A stretch of 64,000 nt of DNA, taken from contig OZ001190.1 of the NCBI GenBank assembly GCA_963921355.3, positions 4,216,001-4,280,000 on the forward strand, read 5' to 3'. The notes under the pieces were generated by a model. The model was not told where the DNA came from. It searched no databases and saw nothing but the letters and a program-made list of their open reading frames with translations. The number at the start of each line of letters is the position of its first letter. Within the stretch, counting starts at the first letter, position 1. Below are positions 44,048 through 53,034 of this stretch, one piece after another. A program made the position numbers and the translations under genes. Source of the stretch: CAWUEZ02 sp963921355 (lineage in GTDB: Bacteria > Pseudomonadota > Alphaproteobacteria > Thalassobaculales > Thalassobaculaceae).

Positions 44048-46041
44048 CCGCATTCGAGCATCTGGGCGCGCCTCTGACATCCGGCGCGCTGCGCCTCAAG
44101 AACCGGATCGCCCACGCGTCGATCCTGACCCGGTATGCGGCCGGCGGCCGCACGACCGACCGGCTGATCGCCTATCACGAGAACCGGGCCCGCGGCGGAG
44201 CGGCGATGATCGTCACCGAAGCGGTCAACGCCCTACCCTCCCAGGCCGGTCGCGGCAGCTATCTGGACGCCTACAGTGACGACAGCTTGCCCGAACTCGC
44301 CAGGCTCGCGGCCGCCGTGACCACCCATGACTGCCGCCTGCTGGCGCAGATTCAGGAACGCGGTCGGGGCAACTACTCCCGCTCCCGGGTCGACCGGGCC
44401 GTCGCGCCGAGCGCGCTCCCCGACGACCTGACCGGTGCCGTGCCGCATCCGCTGTCGACCGTCGAGGTGGACACCATGATCGAAGACTTCGCCGCGGCGG
44501 CAGGGCGCCTGCAGCGCGCCGGCTTCGACGGGGTCGAGATCTCCGCCGGGCACGGTCACCTGTTCCACCAGTTCCTGTCGACCCACAGCAACCGGCGCAC
44601 CGACAAGTACGGCGGAGATCTGGCGGGGCGAACCCGCCTGCTGCGGGATCTGATCGCTGCCATCCGCGAGGCCTGTGGCCGGGACTTCGTCATCGGCCTG
44701 AAGCTGCCCGCCGAGGATGGCGATCCGGGCGGCATCGATCTCGACCAGGCCGAGGCCATCGCCACCACCCTGGCCGACCCCGCGACGGTCGACTATCTCG
44801 CCTTTGCCTGGGGCGCGCAGAACCGCCATCTCCAGTGGCACGTGCCCGACGGCCACTGGCCGCGCATGCCGTATGCGGAGAAGACCGCCCGGCTGCGGGC
44901 GTCCGCCAACGGGCTTCCGGTCATGGCGTTGTGGCGGATCGTCGACCCGAACGAAGCTGAGGCGGTTCTAGCCCGGGGTCAGGCGGACTTCGTCGGGCTC
45001 GGTCGTGCGCTGATCGCCGACCCGCATTGGCCGCAGAAAACCCTGGATGATCAGAGCCACAGCATCCGGGCCTGCGTATCGTGCAATACCTGCTGGGGCG
45101 CGATTGCCGAGCCGGCACCGCTGGTCTGCGACGCCAACCCCGACATCGGCACACCGCTCGAGGTCGCACCGCCCCCGGGCGCGACACCAGGCCCGACACC
45201 GATCGACCGCCGGCGCCGGGTCGTCGTGGTCGGCGGCGGCGTCGCCGGACTGGCCGCAGCGGCCGAGGCCGGGGCCGCCGGTCACGACGTGGTGCTGTTC
45301 CATCGCACCGATGCCCTGGGAGGGCGGGCGTTCACCGCCGCCCGACTGCCCGGCGGCGATGGGCTGCAAGGCGTCTACGATTTCGACGTCGAGCGGGCGC
45401 GCGCATCGGGTGTGCGCTTCGAACTCGGCATCACGGCCGGCATCGACGAGATCACCGGGCTCGCCCCCGATGCCGTTGTCGTCGCGACCGGGTCTGACAT
45501 GCCCTGGCCCGGTGACCCGGAACTCGGTGCCATCCTGCCGTCGCTCCGCGATCTGGTGGAGGACGCCGATGCCCGGGCCGGGGTTATGGGCCAGCATCTC
45601 GTCGTGATCGCGGGTGAGGACACGATCTGGACCTATCGGGGGGCGGAGGCGCTGTCCGGTCGGTTCCCGCGTGTCACGGTCATCACCGAGCATGAGATTC
45701 CTGCAGCCGGCGAACCGCTGGTGGTGCGTCAGGGCCTGCTCGAGCGCATCGGAACAGGTCCGGTCGATATCATCGCGTCGGCGCAGGCAGTCGTCACGCC
45801 AGGCGGGCTGGAGAGCGGCGAGTTCGGCTATCGGGACCTGTGGCGTGGAACGTCCCATTCCCTCCACGCGGTCGACATGGTGGTCCACACCTCGCCGCGC
45901 CGGCCGCGCATCGATCTGGTGGAGCCGCTGGCGGCCGCTGGAATCGCACCGATCATGATCGGTGACGCCTTCCAGCCGAGGGCCTTGATGCATGCGGTAG
46001 CCGAAGGCCGCCGCGCCGGTCGATCAATCGGGGCCTGCTAG
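44044..46041 (+). CDS. NADH:flavin oxidoreductase (Old Yellow Enzyme/2,4-dienoyl-CoA reductase type)
   Basis: 665 residues. The N-terminal FMN TIM barrel (about 1-330) has RIAHASILTRYAAGG, GVEISAGHGHLFHQFLST and FVGLGRALIADPHW. A [4Fe-4S] site follows with Cys344, 347, 350 and 362 (CX2CX2CX11C). The C-terminal part holds an FAD Rossmann domain (VVVVGGGVAGLAAAAEAG) and an NAD-binding domain. This is the 2,4-dienoyl-CoA reductase/trimethylamine dehydrogenase layout, so it may reduce an enone or act on a methylamine. ATG 44044 overlaps the LysR stop. A hairpin follows the stop. Confidence 0.9.
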   Translation: MTAFEHLGAPLTSGALRLKNRIAHASILTRYAAGGRTTDRLIAYHENRARGGAAMIVTEAVNALPSQAGRGSYLDAYSDDSLPELARLAAAVTTHDCRLLAQIQERGRGNYSRSRVDRAVAPSALPDDLTGAVPHPLSTVEVDTMIEDFAAAAGRLQRAGFDGVEISAGHGHLFHQFLSTHSNRRTDKYGGDLAGRTRLLRDLIAAIREACGRDFVIGLKLPAEDGDPGGIDLDQAEAIATTLADPATVDYLAFAWGAQNRHLQWHVPDGHWPRMPYAEKTARLRASANGLPVMALWRIVDPNEAEAVLARGQADFVGLGRALIADPHWPQKTLDDQSHSIRACVSCNTCWGAIAEPAPLVCDANPDIGTPLEVAPPPGATPGPTPIDRRRRVVVVGGGVAGLAAAAEAGAAGHDVVLFHRTDALGGRAFTAARLPGGDGLQGVYDFDVERARASGVRFELGITAGIDEITGLAPDAVVVATGSDMPWPGDPELGAILPSLRDLVEDADARAGVMGQHLVVIAGEDTIWTYRGAEALSGRFPRVTVITEHEIPAAGEPLVVRQGLLERIGTGPVDIIASAQAVVTPGGLESGEFGYRDLWRGTSHSLHAVDMVVHTSPRRPRIDLVEPLAAAGIAPIMIGDAFQPRALMHAVAEGRRAGRSIGAC

Positions 46042-46099
46042 ATCGGATCATGTTCTGAAGGAAGCACCATGGTTTCCGACAGAACGTGTGAGTCCGATC
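46041..46099. terminator. Imperfect hairpin between convergent genes
   Basis: GATCGGAT...TGTTCTG (46041-46057) is imperfectly complementary to CAGAAC...AGTCCGATC (46080-46099), and an inner GGAAGCACC/GGTTTCC stem extends it. It lies between the convergent reductase and racemase-family genes and may terminate both. Confidence 0.4.
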
Positions 46100-46111
46100 A
46101 AGATCATGGAG

Positions 46112-46849
46112 TTAGAGCAGCGTTGGGCCGGTATCGTTCCAGGGGTGAACATCCTCACCCAGGGCCCGTCGTAGCGCCCAGGCGAGACAGTAGTTCGACG
46201 ACAGCACCGGCCGGCCGGTCAGGATTCCCGCTTCGCCGAGAGCGCCCAGGGTCGGCATGCCGGTGCCGGTGATCAGTACAGCGTCGACATCCGCGGCAAC
46301 CCCACCCTCCAAGGCGGCCAGAGCGTCTGCGCTACGCAGTGCGTAGATATGCCGTGTGTCCTCGGACCCTAGATCGAGGGTCAGCAACTGCGCGACCGTC
46401 AGACCGGCTGCCTGCCAATAGGCGACCCCCGCGTCGACCAGGGACGCAGGATAGGGGGCTAGAAGAGCGATACGCTCGGCCCCGAGCGCCCGCACCGTCT
46501 CGACGATGGCGCGCGCGACGGTGAGGATCGGGTAGCCGGCCCGAGCCTGAACCGCGTTGACGATCTCCGTCTCCCGTTCGGCCCCGACCAGATAGGACGA
46601 GCCGGTGCAGGCGAAGCCGAAGACATCGGGGCGCAGCCGATCAAAGCTCTCGACCGCGTCGGCCAAGTGTTCCAGATAGGCGACCAACCGTTCGGTCGAC
46701 GTCGATGCCCGGCTGACCAGCCGGGTCGTGAGCAGCTCGAGATCCGGCCGCAGCAGCCGCCGCATCTCCATCTCGACGGTGGGGTTCGCCGGAGGCACAC
46801 CGACTCCGATCCAGCCGCCGGCCCCGTACTCACGTTCAACCTTCTGCAC
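46112..46849 (-). CDS. Asp/Glu racemase superfamily protein (maleate isomerase-like), one catalytic Cys missing
   Basis: 245 residues from GTG 46847-46849, with GGGAG upstream. It matches the maleate isomerase/arylmalonate decarboxylase branch: GWIGVGVPPANPTVE at the start and FACTGSSYLVGAE with Cys81 as the first catalytic cysteine. At the second cysteine position, where maleate isomerases have a Cys before M-P-S/T, the sequence is ITGTGMPTL, so Gly195 or a neighbour replaces it. One-cysteine members are decarboxylases or of unknown use. The context fits organic acid catabolism. Convergent with the reductase gene and 27 bp downstream of the disulfide oxidoreductase gene. Confidence 0.8.
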   Translation of the reverse strand: MQKVEREYGAGGWIGVGVPPANPTVEMEMRRLLRPDLELLTTRLVSRASTSTERLVAYLEHLADAVESFDRLRPDVFGFACTGSSYLVGAERETEIVNAVQARAGYPILTVARAIVETVRALGAERIALLAPYPASLVDAGVAYWQAAGLTVAQLLTLDLGSEDTRHIYALRSADALAALEGGVAADVDAVLITGTGMPTLGALGEAGILTGRPVLSSNYCLAWALRRALGEDVHPWNDTGPTLL

Positions 46850-46876
46850 CTGCGTCTGCTCCCGGGACGCCCAGCC

Positions 46877-48226
46877 CTACAGCATGTTCTTCACGTCCGA
46901 GGAGAAGGTCGGGAAGGCGAACAACATGCCCTTGAGTGCGGTCGCCGTGATGTCGAAGGTCATCGCCATGGCGAACAGGTGCACCAGTTCCTCGCCCCGG
47001 TGGCCGATGATATGGGCGCCGACGATCTTGTCGCTCGCCGTGTCGACAAGGACCTTGGACCAGGCGACCTTCTCCGCGTAGCTCTTGCCGGAGAACCAGC
47101 CGGTCATGTCGTTGGTTGTGACCGCAATCTCTATGCCCGCCGCCTCGGCTTCCGCTTCGGTCATGCCGACGCTGGCGAAGGCCGGCACCGTGTAGACGCA
47201 GTTCGGCACCACCCGGTAATCGGCCGCCTGGGGATCCGGACCGTGGACGATGTTGTGGCCGACGATGCGCCCCTCATAAGTGGCGAGCGGCGAAAGCTGG
47301 GCCGGGCCGACCAGCGCATCGCCGCAGACCCAGACGGCCGGATTGGAGGTCGAGCGCATATGAGCGTCGACGTCGATGCGAATCCCGTCATGGGCGATGT
47401 CGCCGGCGCTCAGATCGAGGCCGTCCACGTTGGCCATCCGCCCGGCGCCGTTGACCACCCGGTCGACAACGGCGGTCTGCTCCACCTGCTCGTGGGTATA
47501 GGTGACCTTGAGCCGGCCCCCTTCCCGTTCGATCGCCGAGACCGCGACACCGGTCTTCACCGTCACCCCGAGATCCTCGGTGGTCTTGTGCAGGACGGCG
47601 ACCGCGTCCTTGTCGTTGCGCGGCAGCAGTTGCGGGGCGACTTCGAGGATCGTCACCTCCGCTCCGGCGCGGCGATACACGTGGGAAAACTCGAGCGCGA
47701 TCACCCCGCCGCCGACGAACAGCACCGAGCCCGGCATCTCCTCCTCCGACAGCACCTCGTCGGAAGTGATCATCAACTCGGCGCCCGGGATCGGCAGCGG
47801 GCGGGGCTTGGAACCGGTGGCGATGACGATGTTGTCCGCCGCGAGTTCGGCCTCGCCGACCTGCACCGTGTTCGGGCCGGTGAACCTCGCCGCCCCCCGG
47901 AACACCGTGCCACGCTTCTCCGCGACGCCGGCCATGGCGTCCGGAATGAAACCGACCATGTCCTTCTCACGGCGGATCAGGGCACCCCAGTCAAGACTCG
48001 GCGCGCCGACGCTGATGTGGTGCACCGGGGCGTGGGAAATCTCGTCGAGACAGTGGGCCGCCGCGACCAGGACTTTCTTCGGGGTGCAGCCCCGGTTCGG
48101 GCAGGTGCCGCCGAAATCCCGTTCCTCGACGAAGGCGATCGACTTTCCGGCCTCGGCCGCCACCGCCGACACACCGAACCCGGCGTTGCCGCCGCCGATA
48201 ATGACAATATCAAACCTCTCCGGCAT
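46877..48226 (-). CDS. FAD-dependent disulfide oxidoreductase (glutathione reductase-like) lacking the usual C-terminal His-Glu pair
   Basis: 449 residues. Class I pyridine nucleotide-disulfide layout: FAD motif FDIVIIGGGNAGFGVSA, redox cysteines in GGTCPNRGCTPKK (Cys42, Cys47), NAD motif VLFVGGGVIALEFSHVYRR, and AVWVCGDAL. Classical members end in H-P-T-x-x-E, whose His-Glu protonates the thiolate; here the end reads FAFPTFSSDVKNML, with Phe and Asp in their place. This resembles mercuric-reductase-like or other divergent members with unknown substrates. Divergent from napF, so perhaps regulated with it. Confidence 0.85.
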   Translation of the reverse strand: MPERFDIVIIGGGNAGFGVSAVAAEAGKSIAFVEERDFGGTCPNRGCTPKKVLVAAAHCLDEISHAPVHHISVGAPSLDWGALIRREKDMVGFIPDAMAGVAEKRGTVFRGAARFTGPNTVQVGEAELAADNIVIATGSKPRPLPIPGAELMITSDEVLSEEEMPGSVLFVGGGVIALEFSHVYRRAGAEVTILEVAPQLLPRNDKDAVAVLHKTTEDLGVTVKTGVAVSAIEREGGRLKVTYTHEQVEQTAVVDRVVNGAGRMANVDGLDLSAGDIAHDGIRIDVDAHMRSTSNPAVWVCGDALVGPAQLSPLATYEGRIVGHNIVHGPDPQAADYRVVPNCVYTVPAFASVGMTEAEAEAAGIEIAVTTNDMTGWFSGKSYAEKVAWSKVLVDTASDKIVGAHIIGHRGEELVHLFAMAMTFDITATALKGMLFAFPTFSSDVKNML

Positions 48227-48471
48227 CGCACCCGCCTCCCTGATTTGACCTAACCGGAGTGTGTCATCGCACCAGGTAGACCAGGAACCCCTGTTGATGT
48301 CGGAGCGCGGTTCTGTGGAATCATCCCCGCACGTATTGTCGTTTTAGTGGCTACCGCACGGTGATACGGTTTCTGGACGCTCTGTGATCTGTGTCATTTA
48401 CGTCCGTGCATACCGCGTAGAACCTGCTTCCGGGGATCGAAGCGAATACGAACGAAAGTCAGGGCAAGAGG
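48227..48471. promoter_or_regulatory. Divergent promoter region upstream of napFDABC
   Basis: A 245-bp non-coding gap that must hold the nap promoter and that of the divergent oxidoreductase. I looked for an FNR/Anr box (TTGAT-N4-ATCAA) and saw only an imperfect half (TTGATGTCGG near 48293). No convincing operator or hairpin was found. Confidence 0.4.
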
Positions 48472-48984
48472 ATGACGTCCGAGATCAGTCGGCGAGCATT
48501 CCTGGGGGGCTCGGCAGGTCCTGTCGAAGACGCCGCCATGCGACCGCCCGGCGCGGATCCCAAGACATTTCTGACCCTGTGCCATGACTGCGATGCCTGC
48601 CACGCCGTGTGTCCTGAGCGGGTGATCGCCGTCGATGCCGACAGCCGTCCCCGGCTCGACCTCACATCGGGGGTCTGCACGTTCTGTGGTGCCTGTGCGG
48701 AGGCTTGTCCCACGGGCGCGTTGCAGGCCGACCGGATAACCGACTGGCCATGGCGGGCGCGGATCGAGGACAGCTGTCTGTCGCTGAAAGGTGTTTCCTG
48801 TCGCAGCTGTCAGGACGCGTGCGAGGAGAACGCCATCCGTTTCCGGCTCCAGACCGGCGGCCGCGCCGAACCGGTTCTGGACACCGGGCGCTGTACCGGC
48901 TGCGGCGCGTGCTCCACGGTCTGCCCGGTGCGCGCGATCGGATATGCCCGACATGTCGAGACACCGCAGAGGGCCCTGGCATGA
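48472..48984 (+). CDS. napF: Ferredoxin-type protein NapF
   Basis: 170 residues with the NapF N-terminus (SRRAFLGG) and four cysteine clusters for [4Fe-4S] centres: CHDCDACHAVCPE, CTFCGACAEACPT, CRSCQDACEE and CTGCGACSTVCPV. NapF is a cytoplasmic iron-sulfur protein that helps assemble NapA. ATG 48472 follows an AAGAGG site. It overlaps napD by 4 bp and is first of napFDABC. Confidence 0.93.
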   Translation: MTSEISRRAFLGGSAGPVEDAAMRPPGADPKTFLTLCHDCDACHAVCPERVIAVDADSRPRLDLTSGVCTFCGACAEACPTGALQADRITDWPWRARIEDSCLSLKGVSCRSCQDACEENAIRFRLQTGGRAEPVLDTGRCTGCGACSTVCPVRAIGYARHVETPQRALA

Positions 48985-49253
48985 ACATCTGTGGCTGCCT
49001 GGTCCATGTGGCACCGACACGCGTGCGGGAAGCGGCGCTTGCGATCGCTGACACCGCGGGGGCCGAAATCCACGCCGAGAGCGAGGATGGACGGTTTGTT
49101 GTCGTGGTCGAGGACACACCGAACCGCGCCGCCTCCGAGACGATCATGGCGATCCACCAGATCGAGGGCGTGGTTTCGCTCTCCCTGACCTTTCATCACT
49201 TCGATGACCTGTCCGGCTCGGAAGAGCCCCAACCTCTTGAGATCGGAGGCTAG
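48981..49253 (+). CDS. napD: NapA chaperone NapD
   Basis: 90 residues, ATG overlapping the napF stop (ATGA). The ferredoxin-like chaperone start NICGCLVHVAPTRV and the IMAIHQIEGVVSLSLTFHH segment are typical. NapD binds the Tat signal of NapA and holds export until the cofactor is inserted. It is 4 bp upstream of napA. Confidence 0.93.
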   Translation: MNICGCLVHVAPTRVREAALAIADTAGAEIHAESEDGRFVVVVEDTPNRAASETIMAIHQIEGVVSLSLTFHHFDDLSGSEEPQPLEIGG

Positions 49254-49257
49254 CCCC

Positions 49258-51750
49258 ATGGCCGTTTCGGATTCCCGACGCGCATTCCTGAAAGCCTCGG
49301 CAGCCGCCGCGACCGCCTCCGCCGCCGGCATTCCGCTAACCGCGGGGCCAGCGGACGCTCAGTTCGCGCCTCCGGACATCCGATGGGACAAGGCGCCGTG
49401 CCGTTTCTGCGGCACCGGCTGCACGGTGCTCGTCGGCACCAAGGAAGGCCGCGTGGTCGCCACCCAGGGTGACCCGAAGGCCGAGGTCAACCGCGGGCTC
49501 AACTGCATCAAGGGCTACTTCCTGTCGAAGATCATGTACGGCGGCGACCGTCTCACCCAGCCGCTGCTGCGCAAGACCGACGGGACTTACGACAAGAACG
49601 GCGAGTTCGAGCCGGTGTCCTGGGACGAGGCTTTCGACGTCATGGCCGAGAAATGGAAAGCCGCCCTGACCGCCAAGGGGCCCAAAAGCGTGGGCATGTT
49701 CGGCTCGGGCCAATGGACGGTCTGGGAAGGCTACGCCGCCGCCAAGCTGATGAAGGCCGGATTCCGGTCCAACAACATCGACCCCAATGCCCGCCACTGC
49801 ATGGCCTCGGCCGTGGTCGGCTTCATGCGGACCTTCGGCATCGACGAGCCCATGGGCTGCTATGACGACCTGGAAGCCGCCGACACCTTCGTGCTCTGGG
49901 GCTCAAACATGGCCGAGATGCACCCGATCCTGTGGTCGCGGCTGACCGACACCCGCCTGACCAAGCCGGGGAGCCAGGTGCACGTGCTGTCCACGTTCGA
50001 GCACCGGTCGTTCGAACTCGCTGACAACGGCATGGTGTTCAAGCCGCAGACCGATCTGGCGATCCTCAACTACATCGCCAATCACATCATCCAGACCGGC
50101 CGCGTGAACGAGGATTTCCTCGCGAAGCATGTGAACATCACCAAGACGGCCACGGATATCGGGTTCGGCCTGCGGGACGAAGCCCCGGCACAGGCGGCCG
50201 CGGCAAATCCGAATTCCGGCAAACTGACGCCGATCTCCTTCGATGAGTACGCTGCCAGCGTCGCCGAATACACCCTCGACCGGGTCGCCGAGATGTCGGG
50301 CGTGCCGGCTGAGAACCTGGAGCGGCTGGCCGAGCAATACGCCGACCCGGACCGTAAGGTGATGAGCCTCTGGACCATGGGGTTCAACCAGCACACCCGA
50401 GGGTCCTGGGTGAACTCGCTCTGCTACAACGTGCACCTGCTGACCGGCAAGATCTCCGAACCGGGCAATTCGCCGTTCTCCCTGACCGGGCAGCCGTCTG
50501 CCTGCGGCACCGCCCGCGAGGTCGGCACCTTCGCCCATCGCCTGCCCGCCGACATGGTGGTGACCAACCCGAAACACCGCCAACTCACCGAGGAGATCTG
50601 GAAGCTGCCCGAGGGCACCATCCCGGACAAAGTGGGCTTCCACGCGGTGTTGCAGAACCGGATGCTCAAGGACGGTGTGCTGAACGTCTATTGGGTCCAG
50701 TGCAACAACAACATGCAGGCCGGCCCCAACATCAACGAGGAAGGCTTCCCAGGCTATCGCAATCCGGAGAACTTCATCGTCGTCTCCGATCCCTATCCGA
50801 CCGTGACGGCCTTGTCGGCGGACCTGATCCTGCCGACGGCGATGTGGGTCGAGAAGGAAGGCGCTTACGGCAATGCAGAGCGGCGCACCCAGTTCTGGCG
50901 TCAGCAGGTCAAGGCGCCCGGCGAGGCGAAATCCGACCTTTGGCAACTGATGGAATTCGCCAAACGCTTCACGGTCGAGGAGGCCTGGGGCGAGGAGCTG
51001 CTGGCGAAGATGCCGGAGCATCGGGGCAAGACGCTCTACGACGTGCTCTTTGCCAATGGCAGCGTCGACAAGTTCCCGCTCGACGAGACCGCCGACGGGT
51101 TCGACAACGACGATGCCGAACATTTCGGCTTCTACGTGCAGAAGGGCTTGTTCGAGGAGTACGCCATCTTCGGCCGCGGCCACGGTCACGATCTGGCGCC
51201 CTTCGAAATGTACCACGAGGAGCGTGGCCTGCGCTGGCCCGTCGTCGACGGCAAGGAAACGCGCTATCGGTTCCGCGAGGGGTTCGATCCGTATGTCGAG
51301 CCGGGCACCGATGTTCAGTTCTATGGCCACAAGGACAAGAAGGCGAAGATCATCTTTGCCCCCTACGAGGCGCCGCCCGAGGTTCCGGATGAGGAGTTCA
51401 ACCTGTGGCTCTGCACTGGGCGCGTTCTCGAACACTGGCATTCAGGGTCGATGACCCGAAGGGTGCCGGAACTGCACCGGGCCTTTCCGCTGGCGGTGGT
51501 CTTCATGCATCCCGAAGACGCCAAGGAACGCAACCTGCGGAACGTCCAGGAGATCATGATCACAACCCGACGCGGCGAGGTGCGCAGCAAACTGGCGACC
51601 CGCGGGCGCAACAAGATGCCAAGGGGCCTGGTCTTCATGCCCTGGTTCGACGAAGGGCAGCTCACCAACAAGCTGACGCTCGATGCGACCTGCCCGCTGT
51701 CGAAGGAGACCGACTTCAAGAAATGCGCCTGCAAGGTGGAGCGGGCCTGA
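49258..51750 (+). CDS. napA: Periplasmic nitrate reductase catalytic subunit NapA
   Basis: 830 residues. ATG 49258 gives a Tat signal (SRRAFLKA); a longer start lacks support. The N-terminal [4Fe-4S] ligands are Cys48, 51, 55 and 83 (CRFCGTGC, LNC). The Mo-bis-MGD ligand is Cys181 in NARHCMASAV, typical of NapA. NapA reduces nitrate to nitrite in the periplasm, using electrons from quinol through NapC and NapB. The gene is intact, unlike the two that follow. Size and order match alphaproteobacterial nap operons used for redox balancing or denitrification. Confidence 0.96.
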   Translation: MAVSDSRRAFLKASAAAATASAAGIPLTAGPADAQFAPPDIRWDKAPCRFCGTGCTVLVGTKEGRVVATQGDPKAEVNRGLNCIKGYFLSKIMYGGDRLTQPLLRKTDGTYDKNGEFEPVSWDEAFDVMAEKWKAALTAKGPKSVGMFGSGQWTVWEGYAAAKLMKAGFRSNNIDPNARHCMASAVVGFMRTFGIDEPMGCYDDLEAADTFVLWGSNMAEMHPILWSRLTDTRLTKPGSQVHVLSTFEHRSFELADNGMVFKPQTDLAILNYIANHIIQTGRVNEDFLAKHVNITKTATDIGFGLRDEAPAQAAAANPNSGKLTPISFDEYAASVAEYTLDRVAEMSGVPAENLERLAEQYADPDRKVMSLWTMGFNQHTRGSWVNSLCYNVHLLTGKISEPGNSPFSLTGQPSACGTAREVGTFAHRLPADMVVTNPKHRQLTEEIWKLPEGTIPDKVGFHAVLQNRMLKDGVLNVYWVQCNNNMQAGPNINEEGFPGYRNPENFIVVSDPYPTVTALSADLILPTAMWVEKEGAYGNAERRTQFWRQQVKAPGEAKSDLWQLMEFAKRFTVEEAWGEELLAKMPEHRGKTLYDVLFANGSVDKFPLDETADGFDNDDAEHFGFYVQKGLFEEYAIFGRGHGHDLAPFEMYHEERGLRWPVVDGKETRYRFREGFDPYVEPGTDVQFYGHKDKKAKIIFAPYEAPPEVPDEEFNLWLCTGRVLEHWHSGSMTRRVPELHRAFPLAVVFMHPEDAKERNLRNVQEIMITTRRGEVRSKLATRGRNKMPRGLVFMPWFDEGQLTNKLTLDATCPLSKETDFKKCACKVERA

Positions 51751-51787
51751 GCGCCCCCGACTGAACGCCCCGACAGAGGAGACGGCC

Positions 51788-52264
51788 ATGAAACATCTGC
51801 TTCGGATCGGTGCCTTCGCCCTCACCGCGATGCTGGGGCTGGGGCTGGGGCTCGGGCTTGGTGCCGGCAGCCTGACCCTGGCCCAGGAGGCCCAGGTTTA
51901 GGCCCTGCGTGTCGACCCGGTCGATGCGCCCAACCGCCTGGGCCCGGACTTTAAATGGGAAGGCGTGGAAGGCCGCATGCAGCGCAACTACCGCCAGCAG
52001 CCGCCGCTGATCCCCCATTCGATCTCCCAGTACCAGATCGACACCCGGATCAACCAGTGTCTGTCCTGCCACGACTGGACCAAGGCCGGTGAGCGCAATG
52101 CCCCGACGCTGTCCATGACCCACTACCTCGACCGCGACGGCGTCGAACTCGACCACATCGCGGCCACCCGGTACTTCTGCAACCAGTGCCACGTCCCACA
52201 GGCCGACGTCCCGGACCTGGTTGAGAACACCTTCGAGCCGTCGTCTTCCAGCGTCCGCCAGTGA
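51788..52264 (+). pseudogene. napB: Diheme cytochrome subunit NapB interrupted by in-frame TAG
   Basis: The restored frame has 158 codons, from ATG 51788 to TGA 52262-52264. A signal peptide with a glycine-leucine-rich core (LTAMLGLGLGLGLG) is followed, 37 codons in, by TAG at 51899-51901. Beyond it the frame continues with the NapB mature sequence: LRVDPVDAPNRLG, QPPLIPHSI, and two heme c sites, CLSCH and CNQCH. CAG to TAG (Gln) would be one change. NapB passes electrons from NapC to NapA. If truly broken, nitrate reduction would be impaired; error or readthrough is possible. Confidence 0.85.
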
Positions 52265-52285
52265 TGCCGCAAGGAGTTGATCCCA

Positions 52286-52990
52286 ATGGCTGAGCCGACC
52301 TCGCCGCGCCGCAATCTCCTCCTTCGGGTCTGGGACTGGTTCTGGAAGCCATCTGCCGTTCTCGGTGCCGGTTTCGTGCTCACGGCCGGCTTTCTGGCCG
52401 GCATCGTCTTCTGGGGCGGTTTCCACTGGACCCTGGAGATGACCAATACCGAGCAGTTCTGTACCGGCTGCCACTCGATGGAGACCAACCTCGGCGAGTA
52501 CCGCCAGACCATCCACTACAACAACCATTCAGGCGTGCGGGCGGTCTGCTCGGACTGTCACGTCCCCCACGAATGGCAGCACAAGATCAAGGCCAAGATC
52601 ATGGCCGTGAAGGACGTCTATCACGAGGTCATCGGCACCATCGACACGCCGGAGAAGTAAGAAGCTTACCGGCTCCACATGGCGGCGATCACCTGGGAGA
52701 AGATGAAGCGGTCCGACAGCCGCGAGTGCCGGAACTGCCACAACTTCGAGTACATGGACTTCACGATCCAGGAGACCCGCGCGGCGTCGGAACACCAGAG
52801 CGCCATCGACAATTCGATGACCTGCATCGACTGCCACCAGGGGATCGCCCACAACCTGCCCGCCGGTTACCAGGAGGAATATCAAAGGGTCATTGAGCGG
52901 ATCGCCGGTACCGCCACCGAAGCCCCCGATCGGACCGCGCCGATCAGCCTCACCGCCCTTCGCGACTATCTCGGCGGCACAGGCGATTAG
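52286..52990 (+). pseudogene. napC: Tetraheme cytochrome NapC interrupted by in-frame TAA
   Basis: Restored length 234 codons from ATG 52286 to TAG 52988-52990. One N-terminal membrane anchor (VLGAGFVLTAGFLAGIVF) and four heme sites: CTGCH, CSDCH, CRNCH and CIDCH, typical of NapC/NirT quinol dehydrogenases. TAA at 52658-52660 (codon 125) follows TIDTPEK, where family members have an aromatic residue before E-A-x-R-L; the frame continues EAYRLHMA and through hemes 3 and 4. TAC/TAT to TAA would be one change. NapC takes electrons from menaquinol or ubiquinol. Confidence 0.85.
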
Positions 52991-53034
52991 AGCCCATGCC
53001 GGCATGATGTCCTTTTCCTGATCAGAGGCCCGCC

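Noticed and set aside
48290..48300. FNR box upstream of napF
   Set aside because: Only a TTGAT half-site; the second half is missing.
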